Assembly: GCF_023856365.1 (NCBI RefSeq)
Contig: NC_064538.1
Coordinates: 5,163,832 to 5,227,831, forward strand
Direction of reading: 5' to 3'
From: Brienomyrus brachyistius
Taxonomy: Eukaryota; Chordata; Actinopteri; Osteoglossiformes; Mormyridae
Length of the DNA stretch: 64,000 nucleotides
In this document: positions 46,801 through 58,800 of the stretch, one piece after another
Numbering within the stretch: position 1 is the first letter of the stretch
How the letters are laid out: each line of letters starts with the position of its first letter
Translations under genes and position numbers: made by a program
The notes under the pieces: model-generated
Database searches by the model: none
Told to the model about the DNA's origin: nothing
Seen by the model: the letters and a program-made list of their open reading frames with translations, nothing else

Positions 46801-49800
46801 TCCGGGGCTGGTGGCGACACCCAGGGCCTCGTCTGATAGCAGTGCCCTGCTGACAGATGGCATGCGGTGAACCGACGGCCTTCAACTTGCCGTCGGACGA
46901 GAAATTCACCGTGAGGTTTTTTTCCAGGGGTTCCTTCGCGTTAACTTTTCGCCTGTGTCGAGGCTCATCGTCTGCCATTGATTTATTTTTTTTGACCTAT
47001 AATGTGAGTTGATTTAGGAAAACCGTAGCTGTTGTTTTCTCGGTTTGGCTTCTGCGGTAGGTAATTGGTATATTTCTGGCAGTTACTGAGGGCTTTCCAA
47101 TCCAGAAGTTTGACAGTACAAAGGGGGATTTCTAGTTTAATTTTTATTAGACTTTTTAGTTCATTTACTGCAGCACTTGTGTTTACAGTTCTAAACATTT
47201 TTTTGTTTTTATTTCCATAGCTTACGGTGGATGTTTATCCCAGCAAAGCTTCATCATTACTGCTGCCAGAGTGTCATGGTAGTTTAATTTGGCTCTAAGC
47301 GATACACTCACCCACCACTGTTGTGTTCCGTAGAACCGCAAGTTTTGGGCTAATTCTGTCTGTTCACGTGACACCGGAATACAAAAATGAGCGGAGAATG
47401 CAAATAATAGTCTCTTTTGGGGGATCTTAAACTAACAGGGTATTCTGTGTCCAAATTGTGGACTAGAATCCATTTTTAATAAATGTAGTAATAAACAGTT
47501 GCAGGAACAAAACACTCTATCAGTGTAGAAATGAGGTTATAACTGCCTGCCAGAATGACAGATGACATTTTATGACTTATTTTCCATTGTGAGAATATTT
47601 GCGTTTTATATCCCTCACGTTCTTGGCCTGGAATTTTACTGTATAAGACAGTTTTTACCTGCGTGCTGCGGTTTTAAAGCCACACCGGGCGTCTGAATTG
47701 CCGCCAACGCACGGCTCCTCATTTCACCTGCTTCTCCGTCTGGGGCCACAGACCCAAGGCGAGTTTTCGGTCTGAGTGCTGGGCCTCGCTACCGAGAGTC
47801 TAATGCATCTTTCAGGGGTGTCTGTAAACCCTATCCGACGACTTGAGTTTCCGGATCCGACCGGCACTGACCTGCTTCGGACGCGGGATGGATTTCCCGC
47901 AGAGGGTTCGGCTCTGTCCAGAATGTAGCCGTGCAGGTGGAAATCTGTTCATTATTTTTGTTGAACCAGGATGGCAGTTATCAAAATGCCCCCTATTATT
48001 AAGGCGACCAGAACGCACCATGATATAGAGCTCAGTGTGGGTTATGGGCAATAAATACATTAGAATTAATGAACCATCCACTAATGCTCTCCCGAAGCAT
48101 CAGCCCAGCCCAGACGGATGATTCTTATGAGTGATCTTCCATCTAAGTAGCCTTGGGAGGCGATGACTTAATGTTTTGCTTGTAGTGCCTCCTGTCCAGG
48201 GACGACGTGTAATGCGCTGACCCGCTCCTCATTTCAGAAAGGCCACTTCTCCGTGTACGGCGAGTACTGCAGTAACCATGAAAAGGCCCTGAGACTGCTG
48301 ATGGAGCTGAACAAGAACACGCAGGTCCGGACCTTCCTGCTGGTGAGCTCCTGTTCCCCGCCTCCCCCCTGGCAGCATCCTCCTAATGCAGGCTCTGGAG
48401 TAAAGCATCACGCGCTACCAGGGAGGTCTGCTCACTTTGCATCATGGGTTACAGGAGCTGTGTTCCCCTCACCTAGGCTTGTGTGGTCTTACGGCAGTAG
48501 GGTGTGGCATGGTATTTTTGGTAGTCCGTGGTATTATTAAATCACTCCGAGAATTTTAATGCAAAGACTTCAAAATACCGAAATATCATTGATTTTAAAA
48601 TATCGTCCAGATACCGTATTCCACAGTATTGAGTCTGGATGGTATGCAAAATTTGATGCTGCCTGAACTTACTTTCAGCTCCAGAGAAATGTGTTATTGC
48701 TGATATGAACGTTTGTTGGCCTCGAATGAATCTGTGTTTCCTGTAAGATAAATGTTTCTACTCCGGCAGGTTATTAGAAAACGAAAACCTGTTTAACATG
48801 GGAGATGAAGCCAAATTAAAGATGGATCTGAGAGTAATTGCTTTGCCATCTTAATAAACAAGGGCCCAGTTAGGTAATGAGATTCTTTGTTTCGGACCTG
48901 TGCAAATGAAATTTAAATTAGAATGCGGCATTTTCATCGACTATGTCTAATGTCCTCGGCCGTGTAGCATTGCCGGATTTAAAACGAAATTGTATTTTAA
49001 AATGCAGAATCTGCCCTATTTTGAAATGTTGCCCATCACTGCTGAGGTCGCTATCATGTGATTGGCTGCTGATAGCCTGGACCATCAGTAATTGTATGCA
49101 AATGGCTCTATCCTACTGCTGAGCGAGCTCAGTTCATATTAAAAATTCATGTATATTTATTGCTTAGCCCTTAGTAAGCCTTTGATCTGCTCTGGACCAC
49201 AAGAATCATCGAGTGGAAGCGGTGGAACGTTTAAGGGACAGTCAGACATTAAAGCTATACTTCTCATTTTTCTGTATCACTGTTTCTGCCATTAACGTTT
49301 CTAAATTTCCAGAAACGAGGAGGTTCTGTTTTTCTTCCCCTCTGTTCATTCCACTGCACATTCAACGGCTAAAATGAAATTAGTATAGAGACTTTGAAAT
49401 AATTTTTCAAAATCCTAAAAAACTCAAGAGGTATTAAATTGTAGTGTTTCCTTGTTTAATAAAGGCAAATATGGATAAATGTACTTGGCAATATTATCTA
49501 GTAGTTATTAGGGAGATAAGCACAGATGCGTAGATGTTCACATAGATCTTGGACTTTCTCACGGTGAGATTCTCCGTGTTTACGTTTGGTCAGCATTGCA
49601 TGCTGCTGGGAGGGAAGAAGACCACAGACATCCCCCTGGAGGGCTACCTGCTGACACCCATCCAGAGGATTTGTAAATACCCTCTTTTGCTGAAGGTAAG
49701 GAGGTCTCTCTCACCCATTTCTCACGGACACCACAAAGAAAGGCCCCGCGGGTGATCTGGAGCGTTCTGTGCCTGTTAAGACAGCCTAATTAAGAATCTG

Positions 49801-52800
49801 AAGAGTAAGCAATTACGGTTAATTAAGGTTGCAGATTTAGTTTCTCTTTCTCCTCTTTGCTGGCCTTTCTGATTATCCCATCAAAGTAGATCCTATGTCA
49901 TTAACGCAGTGGTGAAGGCAGCCATGAGCTTCCAGCTGGGGGGTGGGCGTGTCTTTTTTTTTGTTAGCTTTTCACACCCTTACAGACCTGAGCGTGAGAG
50001 AGTGGAGGTGTGCGGTGATTTGATCCCCATGGCCGCCTGAGAGAGACCTCAGTGATCCAGCCTGTTGTTATCGGTGTTTGATTAAAATGACTGGCTTGGA
50101 TGTGGCACGGATCTCACCTGCCATCCACATTCGCAAAAACAATTTAAAAACAATAAAAAATAATTCTTAGCTCATACTCAGTGGCCAAAGACCATAACTT
50201 GTTTTTCTTGTTTTTCCATAAATATGGAGTTCACCTAGAGGTAGTTTTTGCCACTGCATCTTCACAAGGTCAGTAGGTTGCAGCTGATTGGAGCTTTACC
50301 TACAGGAGCTGCTGAAGAGGACCCCTAAGAAGCACTCTGATTACCCAGCTGTGGAGGAGGCCCTGCAGGCCATGAAGACTGTCTGCTCCAACATCAACGA
50401 GACGAAGAGACAAATGGAGAAGCTGGAAGCCTTGGAGCAGCTACAGTCGCACATCGAGGGCTGGGAGGTGAGAGGTTCTGTCTGGCCGTGTGGGGCCCCG
50501 TCGCACAGAGAGCCCAAAGCGAAACATCTTGGGAGTCACATGGAGCGTAAATAGAGGTGCACTTAGTGGCCACACCCCCAAGGCGTCATTTTGACATCTG
50601 AGAGGCTTTAGCCAGTGCTGCTCGCACCCAGAGACACTGGGGAAATGCTCATGCTAGCTGATGAAAAGCAAGAGTGTGTCAATCACAATGCTGTCCTAGG
50701 CTGCTGTGAATAAATGAAAGACTACTGCTTTTTTTGTCTTTCTCATCCTGCTTCCACAGCATTATTTTCTGTTTGTCAGCACGTTCATTCAGCTGTAGAT
50801 GATTGTTGAGAAATTTCCCAAGTTTTGATTATCGCTGTGAATGAATTGATAGGTAATCGATAGAATGTTGGTGCCAAGACTACCCAAAGAAAACAATAGT
50901 CACCTGGGCCTTCTAAACAGCGTCTTCCTTTCTGCACTGAAAGGAGGAACCGAAAACAGCAGGAGGGGAAGTGTCGGCGCTGTAGGGGCCGTCCGACTGG
51001 CCCCTTGTCGCTCAGCTGCTCCCTGCATGCACTGAGCGGTTCTGATGCTTTTCAGTGAAACACAGTGAGCGGAGGCTGGTGCAGCGCATTTGCGGCTTCA
51101 CCGCAGTGCGAGCGCAGTTACGTTTAACACGATCGGCATGCGAAGGCAATCGCCTCAGACGAGCAGGCAGGTTATCGCGCAGAATCTCAGAGGGGAAAAA
51201 AAGAACACTGCAGCAAGAATAATGCCTTTTTCTTTTTTCTTTCCTACAATGAAGCCCTTGTCTACTGTTATGGAAAAACTTCCCGCTCGATAGCAAGTGA
51301 AACGGGCAGGCAGCAGGCCGGCTTTGTAAGCAGGCGCCGGAGAAAGGCCCCAATGGCCGAGCTCGGTACTGCAGAATGTAGTCGATGTGGATCGTATATG
51401 AGGTAAAGGTCAGCTCGCAGGAAGTCGCACTTAACTACTGCGAATGCCACACTCGGTGCAAACCCACAGGAGAAGGTTTCAGTCTGTTGTGCTGCTAGCT
51501 GGTCTTGCAGGACTGGATCTGTGTTGGGATCAATCATGGATTGCCTGTCGGGTCGGGACGCTGATGTTCTTGACCGACAAAATGTTTTCAGTGGCATCAT
51601 GTTCCTAGGCAGCATCAAAGTCTTAGGCCCTGTGAAACCACAGGAATGTAAAAAGCTGTTTTAGAATAAGACTTAAATTGTCCACATGGTGTTACTTAAT
51701 CTAATGTAGCCCGCAAATCTTATTAAAAAAATATGTGGAATTAAAATTGTGCATGGGATTGCTAGTATTGTTAGATTTATTTATCTAGCTTATAGACCGA
51801 ATTTTGAAACTGCTGGACAGGTTGCAATGAAATTCTGCATTTTGTCAGAAATGTCAGTAAATGACACTGAGGGTCTATGTAGGACTGCATACCAGCTAAT
51901 GCAGAGGTGGCCAGTGTTGTCCGCAAAGGGCCGGTGTATATGCAAGTTTTTGGGGTAACCTTAAGGTCAGCTGTCCAAACCCAGGTGCGAGGACTCTTCA
52001 GCCAGTCAGTCCTCTAATTAGTAATCTAATTATGGAGTTGCAGCAAAAACCTGCATATACAGCAGTCCTTTCTGGATATGATTGCCCAGCCCTGAGCTAA
52101 TGTAATGCTCATTATGACCCTTCAGAAAGCCATTTGACGTGAGCTTAATGAGATGCTCCACGATGAGCTCCCCCCCGTGACTAACTGCGGAGGGACGCTT
52201 TCCCACATCCAATCGGTTCACTTGAAATCTCTCGGCCTCTGATATTTAGGAAGCTGATTGGCTGCTGTGCTGTAGAGACCCCCTAAATGGTGGATATCAT
52301 TGCTTTGGTGTTAGGTTTGGGTTCATTCACAGCATGAGAGGTTTGAATTCCTGTGGCTTAAATATCTGTGGTTACTGATATACTGATGTCCTCTGGGACA
52401 TGGGTTGGGGTGGGTGGCTGTTTCTGAACCTCCTGTGAAATTTCTGTCATCTGGGATTCACCCAGATTCTGACCTCCTCCACATGAGCCAAGAAACTACG
52501 CAATGATCTTTGCCGAAAGGTCACACGGACGGTTCCCAAAATGAGTGTTGTAACTTTTCGTTTTTTGCCCTGTCTCTTTCCTCACAGTGGAAGTCCACGC
52601 AGAAGCTAAAGATAACTTTACATATTTGCCGTTCTTCGCTGATTACATCATCTTTTTATTTGGATCCACAGAATCGGGTCCAGACATATCTTTGATATTA
52701 GCACATAGCCAAAGCTGAAATGCTCACCTTTTACCTGTGCCGTCTTGCAGGGAACCAATCTGACCGACATCTGTACAGAGTTGCTTCTCCATGGAAATCT

Positions 52801-55800
52801 GCTGAAGATTTCTGCAGGCAACATTCAGGAGCGAGTCTTCTTCCTTTTCGACAACCTCTTGGTGTACTGCAAACGTAAATCCAGGTAAGTTGGCGATTCT
52901 CCCTCACCAGTCCTCAAAAATTGCTAAGACGGTTTGCATGCCACACGCAGGCCATAACATTCTGAGTTTTAATTTAGCTGACACTTTTACCCAAAGCAAC
53001 ATATAACTGAGGAAGCAGGGTGAGACGGTCCCTGGAGTAATAGAAGGTTAAGGGCCGAGCTCAAAAGCCAAATGATGGAATCACTCGGGATGTGAAGCCG
53101 CCACTAGGCCTGGACAGTATTACAGTAATACGCTGTTTTATTTTGGATAAACTGCGGTATTTTCAAATCTTGGCAACAAAACTGGATGCCATGATACTTT
53201 ACCTGCCTGGCACGACCAGTTGCAGCTGCTTAATTTCAGCAGGCTGTGTGTACCTGGCCTCTTGTGCAAGCCACTCGAGTCCTGAGTCTCTGAAATGAGA
53301 CGTACTTCCCTTTGTGTAGTTTCATGCTTGTAATGACTATTTTGGTTCTTCAGGGTTTCAGGGAAGAAGTCCACCAAAAGGACCAAGTCCATTAACGGCC
53401 CTCTCTACGTGTTCAGAGGCAGAATAAACACTGAGGTGATGGAGGTCGAGAACGTGGAAGATGGAACAGGTCTGTGTTGCTCACATGCCCTTTTGAGTTA
53501 TCTAAGTACTCTAACTGGTGCAAAATAAATGCCCTTCTGTTGATGTTGCAACTACTGGTGGATGTAGCCTTGTGCCCTTTTGCTGCCTGGGATAAGCTCC
53601 AGGCCCTGCCCATCCCCCCCCCCCCCCCCCCATATGACCTTGACCCGAATAGATGGATGGATGTTGCAACTGGGTCTGAGTCTGCAAGAGCATAGGAGTT
53701 AGGGAAGCATGCCCCATTTCAGGAAGTCTAAGCTATGCAGCTAGCACTGCTTATCTTGAAGAGAGGAAGATATGATCGAGTGCTGAGGACGGCGCTGGAC
53801 GTGCCGGGGAGAGCTTCTTCGTCTGCCACTTCGCCGCGTTCGCCAGGCCTCCTTGGGGACCGCCAGCGTCAAAATCAGCCACCTCTGCTCTGCTTCTTGG
53901 GCTCGCTGAAGATTTAAGGAAACCACAGAAGAAGAGAAACGTCTCTCTGATGGGTTTCTCGTGAGAAATGGAACAACCTGCCGCTTCGTAGCTTCAGATA
54001 GCGGCCCCCCCCTTACCCCCTCCCAGAGAGTACCCTCTCAGAAAACAAATGCCAAATGACTGCTCTGCTACACATTCAGGGCAAAAAAAAATGCCGGAGA
54101 ATCGTCAGACTTCGTTCGTAATGCTATTCCTCGTTTTACTTGTTTGAGATTGAAATTAGTCACTGGAAAACTAACGTTGCATAAAGTCATTTTTATTGGA
54201 GCACGGACTACTCCAAAAACTGGTGCTCATTTAATTATTTTAATCTGTTCTACTGGAAGCTGACATTTCTGGATAACGTTGTAGCTTTTAATGTAATTAA
54301 TTAATAAATATAATACCATATTTTTATTTGTAGAATAGAATGGGGGAGGTATGTGGCTGTGCAGGTTAGGACCCAGGGCCTTGCTAGGATCATAAGACAG
54401 TGTTTACCAGTCCTGTCCTATTGGTCTTACAAACATTCCACGTTTTTGCTCAGGAACTGGGAGGGAGCAAAAACATGGACAGACCTGGGGGTCCCCAGGG
54501 GCCGGGTTGGGAAACACTGGCTTAAGGCATCAGGGGCTTATATGAGATACCTAAGCTATCAGAGGGGTGTCATATTGAATTCTCTCTCATTGAAGTTACA
54601 ATCATCGTAGCACTGCAAAGGTTTTGGGGAATGCTGCCTTGGACTAAGACTGTTGTGATGTATGGAATTCTCACACCGAGAGCCTGGTTGTGAAAAAATC
54701 TGAGCCAGATAAATCATTCGGGTCTTGTCTGGTCAAGGCCTGTGATCAGAAGGTCGCTGGTAGGCCGGTGTGGTATCTAATCTTTCAACCAATGCTATTT
54801 TAGTAAAGTGCCAGGAAGGTAAATTATCATGGCATCCAATTTTGTTGCCAAGATTTCAAAACACCGCAGTTTATCCAAAATAAAACAGCGTATCACTGTA
54901 ATACTGTCCAGGCCTAGTGGCTGCTTCCTCAGTTATATGTCACTTTGGGTAAAATAAATGGCTAAATTAAATAACATGTAAAAAGTAAATGCAAAATTCA
55001 ACTAGTAATTCCGGCGATTCTGCTGAAAATAGGTCAGGTTGGCGGGAGGCCGTGCCCCCAGGGGGAGGCCGTGCCCATTACTAAGGTTACTGAGAGTGTA
55101 CTGGTGCCATTTAGAGTGAGCCGGGTAACTGCGGCTCGTCACCAGGATCATTCACGAGTTTGGTCAGCACCATGTGACCTTTGCAGTGGGAGCCGGCTCT
55201 GCACCCATTTGCAGGTTATGCTTTTAGTCATTTCCTCCTTTGGCCACAGGCCAGCCTTGCATTCGCCGTGCGTCTGGGTGACGATCCGCTCTGCTTGGAC
55301 GGAATGTACCGCTGCACTGATGTGATAAATGGACAGCTATGCCATGCAGCAGCTCCATCTGGATTTCTCCAATAAAACCTGCCGCAGTTTTTAATGTAGA
55401 TGGGGGGGGGAGCCGAAAAATTCTATATGAGGTTTCCAAGTAAGTAGCTACTGGTGTAATGTCTAGACTTATTACTAATTCATAGTTTGTTTGCGCTTTC
55501 ACCTTGTATCTCCTTGTATTGGACTTGGATGAGATGACACAGGTGTAGTTGAAGGTGCATTAAAGCTTTGGGTCCGGCATGCATTATTAGTCACTTACTG
55601 GGGAAAAAGCCTTAGCATTTTATAGCGACAGTCAGCAAAGACTCTAACTGAAATGAATCCATCCATCCTCCAAACCGCTTATCCTACTGGGTCACGGGGG
55701 TCCAGAGCCTATCCTGGAAGCAATGGGCACAAGGCAGGGAACAACCCAAGATGGGGGGCCAGCCCATCGCAGGCCACACTCACACACCATTCTCTCATGC

Positions 55801-58800
55801 ATGCACACCTACGGGCAATTTCAGTAACTCCAATTAGCCTCAGCATGTTTTTGGACTGTGGGGGAAACCAGAGTACCCGGAGGAAACCCCACGACGACAT
55901 GGGGAGAACATGCAAACTCCGCACACATGTGACCCAGGCGGAGACTCGAATCCGGGTCCCAGAGGTGTGAGGCAACAGTGCTAACCACTGCACCAACATG
56001 CCGGCTGATACGAATCGTTTGTTCTAATTGGATTCCTCCAGGATGATAATTTTTTTTTTTAGGAATTTATGCTGCTTTCTGTGTCCTTGTTCAGTTTAAA
56101 TGCAGCTGTTGCTCGGCAAAGCCGTGCTCATCTCTATAGTATGATTGAAATTAGGTCTTAATAAAACCTGTGCTTATTCTCTGTCCAATACTGATATGAA
56201 TTCTATATCCAATACTGATAGACTGCAAACCGTCACAGGCAAGTTGGAGCTCAATCCTATCTGGAGTGATTAAAAGAAGCTGATAAATTTTGTGGGGCAT
56301 AGTGATTTAGGCTAGATTATTCAGGAGGCTATACATGCCGCATGAGACGTGAGAACTCTGGTATGCCAATAAGTGTAGTTGATAAAATTTTTCATTTCTG
56401 ATTATATATTTTTACATTTCTCCTCCCTGTATTTCACAGCTGACTATCATAGCAATAATTATACAGTGACAAATGGCTGGAAGATCCACAACACGGCCAA
56501 GAACAAGTGGTTCGTCTGCATGGCAAAGAACGCAGAGGACAAGCAGAAGTGGCTGGACGCCATCTTGAAGGAGCGCGAGCAGAGGGAGAGTGAGTTGGCC
56601 ATTCTTACCATCTTTCTCTTTGCTTCATTAAAGGAAACATTTACCCTGCAAGCGGGTAAACACTCTGGTCAGACTACACATGCAGCCGTTCCCAGCAGAA
56701 CGTGGTCTGACCATTCAGGAGGGGAAAGTACAAACAAGGGCTGTTATAAACCCTTTCATTCAGCTTCTTATTAATCTCACCAATCACCTTCTTGTCTTGG
56801 CCAGACATGTGTCTTTACATTAGACATATACTACCTCTTTGTGTGTATAGTGTGAATATCAACCTAATGTCATTCAAAATTACTTTTAGAATGCAGATTG
56901 ACTGTAAATTGACTCTAACTTAAGCATGCACTTCTAGGTTTCCTATGTTTTCTAGAACATGTAAATGCTCAGTTGACTGAAAGCTGAATGCTGTTTTGTC
57001 TGGCGCCCTAATTTGAATGGTCTTTTAATTAGGCCGTCACAGAGCAGTGAGAACTGGAATGTAGTAACTGGAATTGTAATTTTATTTTTTTGTGCGTGTT
57101 GTGCTGCAGATTTGTACAGAAATAGCTTTGGGTGCAAAGGTAGGCTTTGGGGTTTTCATTTCTTTAAATTGTCTGGAAGGGAGAACAAGCAGCAGACTGT
57201 TGTTTGGGCAGCTCGCAGACAAACAGCCATAATGTTATTTAAAAAAAAAAAAAACACACTGTTGACCCTGGTCCTGAAATAAATTAACATTCCCAGGCCG
57301 AGACAGTACACTGACCAAGAGTGAGGTCCCAGCGCTCGGTCTTAGAGTGCTTCGTTTTGTTTTGACTAGACATAAACATGCCCTTTAAGTTTAAAGTGGT
57401 TTTTTAGAAGCAGTTTTGGATCAAATAAACCCTTGAAAGTAGCTAATTTACCAATGAGTTGTACTGGGTTAGCGGGCAGCAGGTGGCATAGTGGACATAG
57501 ACAGGGATGATGTCACTTGATGTAGCTTCTTGTATCTCCATGTAGCGTCCGAAGTCCTTACCATGATGCAGAAAAATAACAATGAATATGCTATAATATG
57601 CCAGAATGATGTGAAGGTATTCAAATCTGATACTTAGCTAAATTCTTACTCTACTTATTTGTATTTAGGTAAATGGCTTGTTCCAAACGTAGGGGGCGAT
57701 GGGTCAGACATTAGTCATTCATACCCTTGAGACCTGCTTGAACCCGCCTCTCAGCCCTTGAACTGCACCCCACATGGGGCTTGCTGCCCTTTGCCCTCGC
57801 TTTGTGGCCTCCGAGGGACTGGGACGGGGGCCTCCGCGATGCTGCAGCTTCACCAACCGAAATGTCAGTGTGTCAGTCTGTACTTTCCTGTCAGACAGCC
57901 CATGTGTCATCAGAGCTCGTTGACATGACAGTGCATGAGCTAATGGGCAGCGTTGTACTGGTGGAGTGTGGTTCAGCAGGTTAGGCCGGTGTGCCTGTTA
58001 TCAGAAGGTTACTGGTTTGAGTCCTGGCCTCAGTAGAATTGCCACATGTCTATTGGGTGTTTCACCAAAGCACTTGACCCCCGAAATGCTCCAAGGACAC
58101 CAGATAAATGGCTGACCCTGTGCTCCACACCCCATGCTTCACTCTCACCTTTATATTCTTCTTTGTGTATTTGTGTTATAAAGGAGAGCATGATGGGATA
58201 TGTGAAAAGAGGCACTCCAATGTACTTATGTTAATGGAAAATGTAATTTTTTTTCATTTTCGTTTGATCAGCAAAACTGAACCATCTCCACATGTTTCTC
58301 AGCCTCTGTGTTGTGAGGATCAGTGTTTTCCAGTTGTGATGGGTGGATGGAGCAACAAGCAAAAATCGAAAATTTGTGTTTGTGCTAGTTCTCTTTGTAA
58401 ATAACTCCATTTTGTCCCCTTAACCCTAAGAATACAGGGGATTTAATTACATTCTTGTTAAATTACAAAGACACAGTTCCGTGTCTTGTATGACCTGGAA
58501 ATTAATCCGGAGAAACGCGGCGCTTCTGAAGCATCGTTCATCTGACCCCGTTAACCCACCCACCCCCCTGTCCTTAAATCTTTTACTGCTTTTGCTTGAG
58601 AATCTTCAAAGGAGCGTTTCGTGAGTGTTTTCTGAGCACCTGTTCTGTGCTGACTATGTGCCTTTGATGTGAAGGTTTATATTGTCAGGTTTCAGAAATG
58701 TGGCATTTCTGGATTGGTCTGAAGCTGGTAAACACAAGACAATAACGCATGCCCCCAAAACGTTGGCTCCTCTGTCGTTCGATAAATACAGGAAAAGCTT

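Larger units (their letters stand above)
53470..56439 (+). other. prex1: prex1 intron 8 (3.0 kb)
   Basis: Holds the SINE tail at 53580-53665, an inverted-repeat element at 54385-54525, a tRNA-SINE head fragment near 54730-54775, the right arm of the long inverted repeat, and a full minus-strand SINE at 55657-56004. Confidence 0.8.
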
